NCBI GenBank assembly: GCA_002390675.1
Contig: DGPZ01000150.1
Coordinates: 9,947-53,733 of the forward strand
DNA length: 43,787 bases
Reading direction: 5' to 3'
Source: Deltaproteobacteria bacterium UBA4427
GTDB lineage: Bacteria; Myxococcota_A; UBA9160; UBA4427
The position numbers and the translations under genes were made by a program. Positions within the stretch are counted from its first letter, which is position 1. Each line of letters starts with the position of its first letter. This document shows, one piece after another, positions 17,735 to 25,618 of the stretch. A model generated the notes under the pieces. That model did no database searches, was not told the origin of the DNA, and saw only the letters and a list, made by a program, of their open reading frames with translations.

Positions 17735-17762
17735 AGCCGTGCACGGCTCAGCACGCTGTGCT
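17735..17762. promoter_or_regulatory. paired palindromes upstream of amtB
   Basis: A perfect 14-base palindrome, AGCCGTGCACGGCT (17735-17748), sits one base from AGCAC-GCT-GTGCT (17750-17762). Both carry GTGC/GCAC half-sites. They lie in the gap between bolA and amtB, about 190 nt before the amtB start, a distance typical of enhancer-type sites. NtrC sites contain GCAC/GGTGC half-sites, so a nitrogen-control operator is one reading. I could not find a proper sigma-54 -24/-12 pair nearby, so this remains a guess. Confidence 0.4.
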
Positions 17763-17825
17763 CAATCATGCACACGACGTATCGGTCAGTCATTTAGACA
17801 CCGGGCTGCTCGGAGTCGCGGTTTA

Positions 17826-18095
17826 TTAGGGGACCAAGCATTCGAGGCGGTCGATTGCGTGAACCGCCGGGTTTTGCCCAGCCATGAGCTCGGTGATCGC
17901 GCCGTATACGAGCTGCTGTTGCTTGACGCGATTCAAGCCGTCGAAGGCAACATCAGTCACGGTGATCTCGAAATGCCCTGGGCCCTGAGGCCGGACTTCG
18001 ATCGCTGCTTCGGGAAGCTTGCCCGCGATCGCTGCGCGAATCTGTTCGGCGACGTCTTCCGGGGGCGGTCCAGCATTAAGGATTTGCAGTGCCAT
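17826..18095 (-). CDS. bolA: BolA family protein
   Basis: Small protein of 89 residues. The BolA motifs GPGHFEITVTDVAFDGLNRVKQQQLVYGAI and AVHAIDRLECL are clear, including the invariant C-terminal His. BolA proteins pair with monothiol CGFS glutaredoxins to bind and transfer [2Fe-2S] clusters. The gene directly upstream encodes such a glutaredoxin (gap 18 nt), which strongly supports that partnership here. A purine-rich GGAGAGAGAGGA ribosome binding site precedes the ATG. Confidence 0.93.
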   Translation of the reverse strand: MALQILNAGPPPEDVAEQIRAAIAGKLPEAAIEVRPQGPGHFEITVTDVAFDGLNRVKQQQLVYGAITELMAGQNPAVHAIDRLECLVP

Positions 18096-18113
18096 GAGGA
18101 ATTCCTCTCTCTC

Positions 18114-19055
18114 CTAATATCGCGGAACGTCGGGATCGATTTCCTGGCTCCAGGCATCGATTCCACCAACGACATTGAAGACCTGGGTAAACCCCAGAGA
18201 CACGAATTGCTCTGCAGCCTGCTGAGATCTTCCGCCATGATGGCAGTGCAGGACGAGCTTGGTGTCCCGGGGCATGGCCTCGATTCGAGCCGCTTCGCCT
18301 TCGTTGAGCAGGGCTGCGCCGGGAATGGCGGCGATCGCACGCTCTTCCGGCGTGCGGACGTCGAGTATTTCCATCGGATTGCCCGCATCAATGGCAGCCT
18401 TCAAGTCGCCCACCGACATCTGCTGGACGCGAGGGGCGTTGGGGTTGTCTACCTGAAAGGCCTGCCCGTTCGGCGTATCCGCCACGTCGATCGTGATGCC
18501 ATCCGCGCGACTGGCGGACATGGGATCGAGGAGAAGAGTGAGCTCAGCATTATTCCCCGACACGATGGCTTCAATGTCTGCGGGAGTGCGCGGCGCGATC
18601 GAGAGGTTCGACTGAAACGCGGCGTCGACTGAAAGGTGGAGCTCGCGTCCGCCGCCCCCGTGTTCGGCGGCCGCCTGCGTGAGGGCACCGGCAGCGGATT
18701 CCGTGACGATAATGTTAGGCTGAACGACTTCGACGGGTTCGAGTCCGAGGGTCTCGTAGAGTTCACCCGAGCCCATCATCTCCTGAATGATGTCGCAGCC
18801 GCCAACGAATTCGCCTTTTACGTAGAGCTGCGGAATCGTCGGCCACGAGGAGAAGGTCTTGATACCATCCCGGACTTCGGGCTCAGAGAGCACGTCTACC
18901 GTGTGGTAGTCACCTAGCATCGAATCGAGGATGCCGACGACCGTCGCGGAAAATCCGCATTGCGGTGAGCGGCGATTCCCCTTCATGAAGAGCACAACTT
19001 CGTTGGACTCGAGCGTGTTAGTGATTTCCTGCCGGACGGATTCGTCGAGGGACAT
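18114..19055 (-). CDS. monothiol glutaredoxin / HesB-like / rhodanese fusion
   Basis: Three domains in 313 residues. Residues 1-108 form a monothiol Grx4-type glutaredoxin with the CGFS active site (Cys33) and the glutathione-binding WPTIPQLYVKGEFVGGCDI. Residues 115-210 resemble an A-type iron-sulfur carrier (HesB/IscA fold), ending DPMSASRADGITIDVADT...QVDNPNAP, but the cysteines that bind the cluster are absent. Residues 212-313 are a rhodanese domain with catalytic Cys271 in LHCHHGGRS. The likely role is [2Fe-2S] trafficking with sulfur transfer, working with the adjacent BolA. The start at 19055 has CGGAG upstream; the frame extends to 19118 without family similarity. Similar fusions may exist in related bacteria, which a search would show. 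Confidence 0.92.
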   Translation of the reverse strand: MSLDESVRQEITNTLESNEVVLFMKGNRRSPQCGFSATVVGILDSMLGDYHTVDVLSEPEVRDGIKTFSSWPTIPQLYVKGEFVGGCDIIQEMMGSGELYETLGLEPVEVVQPNIIVTESAAGALTQAAAEHGGGGRELHLSVDAAFQSNLSIAPRTPADIEAIVSGNNAELTLLLDPMSASRADGITIDVADTPNGQAFQVDNPNAPRVQQMSVGDLKAAIDAGNPMEILDVRTPEERAIAAIPGAALLNEGEAARIEAMPRDTKLVLHCHHGGRSQQAAEQFVSLGFTQVFNVVGGIDAWSQEIDPDVPRY

Positions 19056-19270
19056 AGATAGATGGCTCCGGCGCAGATGGGGCGCGGCGACGCTCTCGCG
19101 ACGCAGCGGCCTGCGCAAGGTTGGTGCGGAAGCGCGTGATTCAAGTGCTTCGCAGATTCAATTTTAGAAGGGGCGCGCGGACGGGGGGCTCGGGCCCCGA
19201 GTTCGCGCCTACGCTAGCAGGAATCCATGGGTGGGCGCGAATTCCTCGTTGATGCAGTCCCCGCCGGAGC

Positions 19271-19653
19271 TCAAGCGGAGATTTCGGGGCTGCTCTTGGC
19301 GCGCTCAATACACGAAGTGAGGATCGGCTCGAAGCGGTTTTCGGTCAGCTCAAGGAACGCCCGGGCCGGCTGGGCCGCGAGGTCGCGATTTTCGAGGGGC
19401 TTGGATCGGCCGACACCGAGTTTCGGGAGAGACGCAAACGTGGCGCGGAATAGGAGATGGGGACCCAGATGCCCGTGGTCCTCCGCCTGATGGATACTCC
19501 ATCAGGCGATGCGCATTCCGCAACGAACCATCTCTGGCTTGGATAGCGGCCGACCACTTCCGCGAATTCGGCCAGAGCGCTCGGCTCAAAGGTTTCGTCA
19601 TCGTCAAGAATGATGATGTAGCCCGGTCGTAGCGGCGTTCTACGTGGTTGCTG
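19271..19653 (-). pseudogene. possible glycosyltransferase family 2 remnant
   Basis: On the minus strand, reading from about 19650, TPLRPGYIIILDDDETFEP is followed by ALAEFAEVVGRYPSQRWFVAE. This matches the DDD metal-binding core of family 2 glycosyltransferases. The frame then runs into unlikely sequence, while another frame from about 19475 down to a stop at 19271 reads plausibly (FRATFASLPKLGV, ARAFLELTENRFEPIL). The picture is of a frameshifted C-terminal piece with no N-terminal half. It begins right after the small membrane gene. Assignment rests on one short motif, so confidence is modest. Confidence 0.35.
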
Positions 19654-19658
19654 CGAGG

Positions 19659-19922
19659 TTATTCGCTACAGCGCCGCACGCTTGATCGAATCCGGTCACA
19701 CTCAAGGGTTTCGGTGACGCCGCCGGTGACCTGAGAGCACGCGCCGCTATGCGCCTGAGCTTCGGCGGTTAACACGTCAGCTGCACGAGAGATGGAGCAC
19801 GCTTGGCGCCCTTTGTAGTCGACGCAGATTTCACACTGAATCTGAGTGGCGTCGAGGGCGTACCAAATTACGGCAGAGATGAAGGCGATTCCGATCGCGA
19901 CGCTGATTGCGGTACGGGCCAT
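19659..19922 (-). CDS. small single-pass membrane protein, unknown function
   Basis: Protein of 87 residues with one N-terminal membrane segment (TAISVAIGIAFISAVIWYAL), then a small extracytoplasmic domain with six cysteines (QCEICV, QACS, GACS, LEC, RRC). The even number suggests disulfide bonds. It overlaps the 3' end of the protease gene by 55 nt, and an AGGAGG lies 13 nt before the ATG, supporting translation. It has no family I can name; it could assist the upstream protease, which is inference from coupling only. Confidence 0.6.
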   Translation of the reverse strand: MARTAISVAIGIAFISAVIWYALDATQIQCEICVDYKGRQACSISRAADVLTAEAQAHSGACSQVTGGVTETLECDRIRSSVRRCSE

Positions 19923-22192
19923 GAAGTTCGTCCGGCCTCCTGGAGCTCGACGAGGTCTGAAAGAATGCGGAGCGCCTCCAACCGTTGGGGCGTAGGCTCG
20001 TCTTCCTTCTCGTCCTCCTCCTCGGAGGAGGGATCGCTCTTGCCAGAAGGAGTAGCGCTCTCTTCGATCTTGTTCGATTCCTGATCGCGTGATCGCTGCG
20101 GACCGGGGTCCAGTTTCTTCTCGGTCTCGTCCATCTCACCGTCGGGATTGGGTTCGCTAGATGCGCCTTCAGAGTCAGTAGAGTCAGTTTCGGCGTCGCT
20201 CTCTGCTTCTGCTTCTTTGCGTTCCTTCAATAATTCGGCGAGATGAACGACGTCATCTTGCTCTGCAATCTTGGCGAGGCGTTCCTTGATCTTGGTGAAC
20301 TCTTCGTTCTTCGCGACTCGGGCGGCGGACCGGTCGCGAAGTGCCGCCATCAGGTCTGGGCTGAGGGGGGCCCAGGGGTCTGGACTGTTTGAATACGAGT
20401 TCCCGAATGGGAAGCGCGACACGGGCTTAGCCTTGCCGAGGAAGGGTGTGATCTTCTGGCTTCCCAGCGAGTAGGGCGTGTAGCGCTCGCCGAGGTCGTC
20501 GGTCGCAAAGAGCGATGGGAGAACGATGTCGGCGGCGACGCCCGCGTGCTGTGTGGATGCGCCGCCGGGTCGGAAGAAGAGGGCCGTCGTGACTTTCAAG
20601 GCGCCGAGTCGTCCAGGCTGATTTACGTAGCTCTGAACGGTGCCTTTGCCGAAGGTGTGATCATCCCCGACGATGATCGCGCGTCCGTAATCCTGGAGCG
20701 CGCCAGCGACGATTTCCGAGGCGGATGCCGTGATGCGCGAGGTGAGGATCACGAGAGGACCGTCGTAGACGATGTCATCTGCGGGGTCGCTTAGGACCTG
20801 GACTTCGGAGAAGACGTTCTTGACCGCGACCACGCCGCCTTCACGAATAAAGAGGCCGGCGATCTCGCGGGAGCTGTCGAGTTTTCCGCCACCGTTCCGG
20901 GATAGGTCGAGGAGCACACCATCGACCTTCTTTTCTCGCGCCTGGCGCAGAAGATCACGCACGTCCCGGCCGCTCTGGCGCTTGCTGGGATCGGTATCGC
21001 CATAGAAGGTCGGCAAGTCAATGATCGCGAGCTTACGCGTCTTGCCTTCGACTTCGACCTCTTGGATGTCGAGTGTCGCAGCCGCGTCTTCAATCGTGAC
21101 CTTGTCGCGGATGATCGAGACTTCCAAGCGTTGCGTTGTGTCGGTCTTGCGAAGGATTGTGAGCTTCACGGTCGTGCCGCGCTCGCCGCGGATCATAGAG
21201 ACGACATCCCGAAGCGACATGTCGATGATGTCGACGGGGTCCTCGCCCTCTTGTGCAACGGCGATGATCTTGTCTCCGGGATCGAGCGCGTCGGACTTGT
21301 CGGTTGCGCCGCCGGGAATGATTCGCTCCACGACGGAGTATCCGTCCTTGGAAGAGAGTGCGACGCCGATTCCGTCCAGAGAAAGACTCATCTGGATCTG
21401 GAAGTCCTCGTCGGCTTCCGGGGGATAGTAGGCGGAGTGTGGGTCGAGTGCTGAAGCGAAGGCATTCAAAAAGTTGCCGTAAGTATCGCGTGGCTCAAGT
21501 TCTCTCGAGTGCTTCGACATCAACTCATAGCGATGAATCAGCTTCTCTTTCGCTTTGTCAGTTTCCATGTCGCTGCTGAGATAATTCGACATCTGAAAAT
21601 GCACGAGACGTTCGAGGAGCTTAATGCGAGCCTCGTCGTTGACTGGATGACCGCGCTTTTCGGGATCGAGAATGAGACGCACGTCTGTATCGAGGGCGTA
21701 GTCTTCTGCTGAGACGAATGCCGTCACGTCGTTTTGCATGCGCTCATAGCGCTTGACGAGATCGATCTGAATATCATCGAGGAGATCGCATTCGCCGTTC
21801 TGGACCGCGAAGAAGACGCCGTTTAGCCGGCCGCGAAGGGTTTTGATTTCTTTCGACAGAAAGAGGGTCTTCGAGGGATCGATGCGTTCGATATATGCGT
21901 CGATCGCGCGGGAGCGGAGTTCGGTGTCGAGTCCGCGGAAACTGATATGTCGCTTGAGAAGGCTTTGGACCAGGTCCCAGCTATTGCTGCAGTTGAGTTC
22001 CTGAGTCTTATAGGCCTCCGCCCCGAAGGGGGCGACGGCGCTTCCTACGAAGAGCACGAAGCCGAGGCCAACGGCAACGAAGGCGCGGCGAATGCTTTCC
22101 GATCCGCGAGGGATTTGGGGCACAAGAGCAGGAATGAGGATTTCGGAGGTGCTCGACGAACGAGAACCAGAAGGGGCAACGTGGTTGGGCAT
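19868..22192 (-). CDS. prc: carboxy-terminal processing protease (tail-specific, Prc/CtpA type)
   Basis: Periplasmic serine protease of about 774 residues. The N-terminus has a membrane or signal segment (AFVAVGLGFVLFVGSAVA). A Prc-type helical region follows with SRAIDAYIERIDPSKTLFL and FASALDPHSAYYPP. The PDZ domain has GIGVALSSKDGYSVVERIIPGG and LDPGDKIIAV. The peptidase S41 core holds the catalytic Ser in RITASASEIVAGALQDYGRA and the Lys in DDHTFGKGTVQ. The last 130 residues include a long Glu/Asp/Ser-rich stretch before LEALRILSDLVELQ. Two ATGs are possible; the second (22192) is best placed behind GGAG. It is divergent from fumarase. Confidence 0.92.
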   Translation of the reverse strand: MPNHVAPSGSRSSSTSEILIPALVPQIPRGSESIRRAFVAVGLGFVLFVGSAVAPFGAEAYKTQELNCSNSWDLVQSLLKRHISFRGLDTELRSRAIDAYIERIDPSKTLFLSKEIKTLRGRLNGVFFAVQNGECDLLDDIQIDLVKRYERMQNDVTAFVSAEDYALDTDVRLILDPEKRGHPVNDEARIKLLERLVHFQMSNYLSSDMETDKAKEKLIHRYELMSKHSRELEPRDTYGNFLNAFASALDPHSAYYPPEADEDFQIQMSLSLDGIGVALSSKDGYSVVERIIPGGATDKSDALDPGDKIIAVAQEGEDPVDIIDMSLRDVVSMIRGERGTTVKLTILRKTDTTQRLEVSIIRDKVTIEDAAATLDIQEVEVEGKTRKLAIIDLPTFYGDTDPSKRQSGRDVRDLLRQAREKKVDGVLLDLSRNGGGKLDSSREIAGLFIREGGVVAVKNVFSEVQVLSDPADDIVYDGPLVILTSRITASASEIVAGALQDYGRAIIVGDDHTFGKGTVQSYVNQPGRLGALKVTTALFFRPGGASTQHAGVAADIVLPSLFATDDLGERYTPYSLGSQKITPFLGKAKPVSRFPFGNSYSNSPDPWAPLSPDLMAALRDRSAARVAKNEEFTKIKERLAKIAEQDDVVHLAELLKERKEAEAESDAETDSTDSEGASSEPNPDGEMDETEKKLDPGPQRSRDQESNKIEESATPSGKSDPSSEEEDEKEDEPTPQRLEALRILSDLVELQEAGRTSWPVPQSASRSESPSSLP

Positions 22193-22415
22193 CATGTCTC
22201 CGATGATAGAGAGGGGGGCTGGCCGCGTCAGGTTCACTCGGGCCCTCCCCACCATTGAATCGGTCAGGCGAGGCCTGAAAGTGAGAGTTCGTGGCGGGAG
22301 ACACCCTATTTTGCGCGGGTTCTTGGGATTGCTCGCGCGATCGGCTGCGCCTCGGCTACTGTCGTCGCCCCCCCAAACTGGGTCACACAGGCGATTGTCG
22401 CGGAGAGAGGTTTCG

Positions 22416-24026
22416 ATGGCGGATTTTCACTTTCAGGAAATGTTCGAGCTCGGAGACGATCACACCGAATACAAAAAAATCGGTACAGATGGCGTCTCGA
22501 CGATCGAGATCGATGGCCGTGAGATTCTGAAGATCGATCCCGAAGCGATCTCTAATCTGGCTTCGGTAGCGATTCGCGATGTCTCGCATCTGCTGCGCTC
22601 GAGTCACCTCGCGCAGCTAGCGAAGATCATGGAAGACCCCGAAGCATCGGACAACGATCGTTTTGTTGCGCTCGAGCTGATGAAGAACGCGAATATCGCT
22701 TCGGGTATGGTGCTGCCTTCCTGCCAGGACACGGGCACCGCGATTGTCGTTGGCAAGAAGGGCCAGAACGTATTCGTCGCAGGCAATGATGAAGAGGCTC
22801 TCTCTCGCGGCATATTCAAGACCTACACCGAGACTAATCTTCGGTACAGCCAAGTCGCGCCGATCACTATGTACGAAGAGAAGAACACCGGCACTAACCT
22901 GCCTGCCCAGATCGACATCTATGCGACGGAAGGCGACGCCTACAAGTTCCTTTTCATCACAAAGGGCGGCGGTTCGGCGAATAAGTCGATGCTCTTTCAA
23001 GAGACGAAGGCGCTGCTCAATCCCGAGTCGATCAAGACATTTATGATCGAGAAGATTAAGGCGCTCGGGACTGCTGCGTGCCCGCCCTATCACCTAGCAG
23101 TCGTAATTGGCGGCACGAGCGCGGAGAGTACGCTCAAGACCGTGAAGCTCGCGAGCTGTCACGAACTCGACGGACTACCGACTTCCGGCAACGAACATGG
23201 TCGTGCATTCCGTGATGTGGAACTGGAAGAAGAGATCCTGCGGCTCACGAGGGAAGTCGGCATCGGTGCACAATTCGGCGGCAAGTATTTCTGCCATGAC
23301 GTGCGCGTGATTCGGTTGCCGCGTCATGGTGCGTCTTGCCCAGTGGGGATCGGCGTTTCGTGTTCAGCGGATCGCCAGATCAAGGGCAAGATCACGAAGG
23401 ACGGCATCTTCCTCGAGCAACTTGAAACCGATCCGGCGCGCTTCATGCCCGACCTCGTGGCTCATGAGCTAACACGGGAACCAGTCTCCATTAATCTAGA
23501 TCGCCCCATGGACGAAGTGCTTGCGGACCTTGGGCAGTATCCCGTGACGACCCAGCTCTCCTTGAATGGCACGATCATCGTCGCTCGGGATATCGCGCAC
23601 GCGAAGCTCAAGGAGCGGCTTGATGCGGGCGAGGATCTGCCGCAGTACTTCAAGGATCACGCGGTTTACTATGCGGGGCCGGCAAAGACGCCTGAGGGTC
23701 ATATCTCGGGCTCCTTCGGGCCGACGACTGCGGGCCGCATGGACTCCTATGTAGACCTTTTTCAGGAGCGCGGTGGCTCGATGGTCATGCTTGCGAAGGG
23801 CAACCGATCGCAGCAGGTGACGGACGCATGCAAGAAGCACGGTGGGTTCTATCTAGGCTCCGTGGGTGGGCCTGCGGCGATTCTCGCAAAGGACTGCATC
23901 AAGAACGTCGCAATCGAGGAATACGAGGAACTCGGCATGGAAGCCATTTGGCGAATCGAGGTCGAAAATTTCCCTGCATTCATCATCGTCGACGATAAGG
24001 GCAACGATTTTTTCGCAAACTTTTAA
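22416..24026 (+). CDS. fumA: fumarate hydratase, class I (iron-sulfur)
   Basis: Class I fumarase, 536 residues, which hydrates fumarate to malate in the TCA cycle using an oxygen-sensitive [4Fe-4S] cluster. Cluster cysteines are in LPSCQDTGTA, in KLASCHELDGLPTSGNEHGR and in CPVGIGVSCSADRQIKG. The C-terminal domain has GPTTAGRMDSYVDLFQERGGSMVMLAKGNRS. The N- and C-terminal domains are fused in one chain, as in FumA/FumB. The ATG at 22416 follows a GGAGAGAGG ribosome binding site and starts the recognisable sequence (MADFHFQEMFELGDD); the open frame to 22092 is not needed. A stem-loop terminator lies about 150 nt downstream. Confidence 0.95.
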   Translation: MADFHFQEMFELGDDHTEYKKIGTDGVSTIEIDGREILKIDPEAISNLASVAIRDVSHLLRSSHLAQLAKIMEDPEASDNDRFVALELMKNANIASGMVLPSCQDTGTAIVVGKKGQNVFVAGNDEEALSRGIFKTYTETNLRYSQVAPITMYEEKNTGTNLPAQIDIYATEGDAYKFLFITKGGGSANKSMLFQETKALLNPESIKTFMIEKIKALGTAACPPYHLAVVIGGTSAESTLKTVKLASCHELDGLPTSGNEHGRAFRDVELEEEILRLTREVGIGAQFGGKYFCHDVRVIRLPRHGASCPVGIGVSCSADRQIKGKITKDGIFLEQLETDPARFMPDLVAHELTREPVSINLDRPMDEVLADLGQYPVTTQLSLNGTIIVARDIAHAKLKERLDAGEDLPQYFKDHAVYYAGPAKTPEGHISGSFGPTTAGRMDSYVDLFQERGGSMVMLAKGNRSQQVTDACKKHGGFYLGSVGGPAAILAKDCIKNVAIEEYEELGMEAIWRIEVENFPAFIIVDDKGNDFFANF

Positions 24027-24175
24027 GCCCAAGGGGCTCAGAGGTCTGTAGGCCGCGGGTGCTTTCGTTCTCGACCGTGAGTAGAGCGCGCGTTTAGCGC
24101 CGCGAAGCCTTGAGGATTTGATCCAGGCGATCCGCTTGTTAGACAACGAGCGCGCAGCTGATGTGCAAGAAAATG

Positions 24176-24210
24176 GCGGGCCTTTTGTCTTCGGGCAGGG
24201 GCCCGCTTTT
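24176..24210 (+). terminator. intrinsic terminator after fumarase
   Basis: GCGGGCC (24176-24182) pairs perfectly with GGCCCGC (24200-24206), followed at once by TTTT and a further T-rich run. The loop of 17 nt is longer than usual. It is about 150 nt after the fumarase stop and is the best-formed terminator in the window. Confidence 0.5.
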
Positions 24211-24344
24211 CTTTGGGACTCTTCGTGTGTATTGGCGTCACCTCCCGGGCCCGACCTCGCACTTACTTCTGAGACAAGCGAGCTGCCTTGTTTTTGTCCA
24301 GGGACGAAGCGGCTCGATGCGAATGAGTGCGAGGCGATGAATTG

Positions 24345-24500
24345 ATGGCGCGCGCGATACTTTGGGTGAGGTACGGGCTCTGTACATTTCTGGGGTTAGT
24401 TTTGATCGGTTTGGCTGCGGTCTCCCCCCCGGTTTTCGATCCCGAAGGTTCGATTGCAGATCCTGAAGACTCGACTCCTCCGGGTTCGATGCGCCACTAA
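24345..24500 (+). CDS. possible 51-residue membrane peptide
   Basis: An ORF of 51 codons in the gap between fumarase and the RNA methyltransferase. It has a basic start (MARAILWVRYG), one hydrophobic helix (LCTFLGLVLIGLAAV), and an acidic, Pro-rich tail (SPPVFDPEGSIADPEDS). GAGG at 24331-24334 lies 10 nt before the ATG. The order of charged start, helix and acidic tail is what a small membrane protein would show. No homologue is recalled, so it could be chance. Confidence 0.4.
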   Translation: MARAILWVRYGLCTFLGLVLIGLAAVSPPVFDPEGSIADPEDSTPPGSMRH

Positions 24501-24559
24501 GCCATTCGGACCCAGGACGTTCGGGCCGCAGGCAATGCGGAATTGTTGCGATGGGAAAA

Positions 24560-24614
24560 GGTCCATCACTTCCCTGGATGGACCGCCGCCCCACCGACCC
24601 TCGAGCGGTGGGGC
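24560..24614 (+). promoter_or_regulatory. two tandem hairpins in leader of RNA methyltransferase gene
   Basis: GGTCCATC pairs with GATGGACC (24560-24567 / 24577-24584, loop 9 nt). Four bases further, GCCCCACCG pairs with CGGTGGGGC (24588-24596 / 24606-24614, loop 9 nt). Both stems are perfect. They end about 41 nt before the methyltransferase ATG, and no T-run follows, so a simple terminator is unlikely. A structured mRNA leader or small RNA is possible. Confidence 0.45.
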
Positions 24615-24655
24615 GGGCCCATTGCAGGATGCGCCGGCTGTGCTTGGATCGGTCG

Positions 24656-25474
24656 ATGCAGCCTCTTCGAATCGAGCATTTTGACGATCCCAGGATCGCC
24701 GATTACCAGAACCTAAAGGATGCGCAGCTCGCCTCCCGCCGCGACCGGTTCATAGTGGAGGGCCGAGGAAACCTCCTCGTCCTGCTTGAGCGCTCCCCGT
24801 GGCCCCCCGAGTCCTTGCTCCTCAGCGAGCGTGCCTGGGGTTCCCTCTCCGATCGCCTCGAAGCGCTTAGCATCGATTGCCCGGTCTACCTTGCCGAGAG
24901 GAGCGTGCTTGATGAAATCGTCGGTTTTCCGATTCATCGCGGAGTCCTGGCGTGTTGCTGCCGTCCCGAACCCGTCGACCCCTTGGAACTAGCAGCCACG
25001 CTTCTAGCGAAGGAAGTGGCTCCTCGAATCGTGATACTCGAGGGGCTCACTAATCATGACAATGTGGGCGGCGTGTTTCGGAACGCGATGGGGCTTTCTG
25101 GGCGGGCCGTGATGCTGTGCCCGCGGACCGCTGACCCGCTCTATCGAAAGGCGATTCGGACTTCGATGGGTGGGAGCCTCGTGGTGCCCTTTGCTCGAGC
25201 GCTGGATATGGATTCCATGCTCGCGGGACTCTCGGCGCTTGGGTTTTCGATCCTCGCACTCGATCCAGCGGAGTCCGGCGTCGACCTAGCGGAGCTGTCC
25301 CCTGAGGTGATCGGTCCTGCTGCGATTCTGCTGGGGACAGAGGGCGAAGGACTAACGCAAAACGCACTTGCACATGCCGATCGCCGCGTTCGAATCGATA
25401 TGGATCCCCAGGTGGATTCCTTGAATGTGTCCGTCGCTTCGGCGATTGCGCTTCATAGATTGCGCCTCCCATAG
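24656..25474 (+). CDS. RNA 2'-O-methyltransferase, SpoU/TrmH family
   Basis: SPOUT-class methyltransferase, 272 residues from ATG 24656. The N-terminal substrate-binding domain includes RRDRFIVEGRGNLLVLLER. The three SpoU motifs are present: LTNHDNVGGVFRNAMG (motif 1), ILLGTEGEGL (motif 2) and DSLNVSVASAIALH (motif 3), which together make the knotted SAM site. The target, tRNA or rRNA, cannot be read from the sequence. In-frame starts exist at 24629 and 24551, but the first would put one tandem hairpin close to, and the second both hairpins inside, the coding region. Ribosome binding site is weak. Confidence 0.92.
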   Translation: MQPLRIEHFDDPRIADYQNLKDAQLASRRDRFIVEGRGNLLVLLERSPWPPESLLLSERAWGSLSDRLEALSIDCPVYLAERSVLDEIVGFPIHRGVLACCCRPEPVDPLELAATLLAKEVAPRIVILEGLTNHDNVGGVFRNAMGLSGRAVMLCPRTADPLYRKAIRTSMGGSLVVPFARALDMDSMLAGLSALGFSILALDPAESGVDLAELSPEVIGPAAILLGTEGEGLTQNALAHADRRVRIDMDPQVDSLNVSVASAIALHRLRLP

Positions 25475-25479
25475 AACAA

Positions 25480-25501
25480 GATTCATAGACCTCTATGGAT
25501 C
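25480..25501 (+). terminator. stem-loop after RNA methyltransferase gene
   Basis: GATTCATAG / CTATGGATC forms a 9-bp stem (one G-T pair) with a 4-nt loop, 6 nt after the stop codon. No T-run follows, so it is only a candidate terminator or mRNA end-stabilising hairpin. Confidence 0.35.
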
Positions 25502-25618
25502 TGCCTTGACCCGAATCGCCCCGAGGGTGGCTGTACGCATCAAAGTCGAGCGATTACTAAAAATACCGCTAAGGTACCGGCCCCACGGTTCGGGGTAGGG
25601 ACTCAAGAGGTGATTTCA

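Noticed and set aside
17563..17735. Sigma-54 promoter before amtB
   Set aside because: The closest GG/GC pair has a 12-nt gap rather than 10, and the -24 box is poor.
17739..18632. 297-codon plus-strand frame over bolA and the glutaredoxin fusion
   Set aside because: Both minus-strand genes have intact catalytic motifs; this frame is a shadow.
24133..24151. GTTAGAC element resembling an integron attC half-site
   Set aside because: A single 7-base match with no partner and no integrase; chance.
24060..24180. tRNA-like segment after fumarase
   Set aside because: No cloverleaf could be formed; the T-arm and anticodon stem do not fit.
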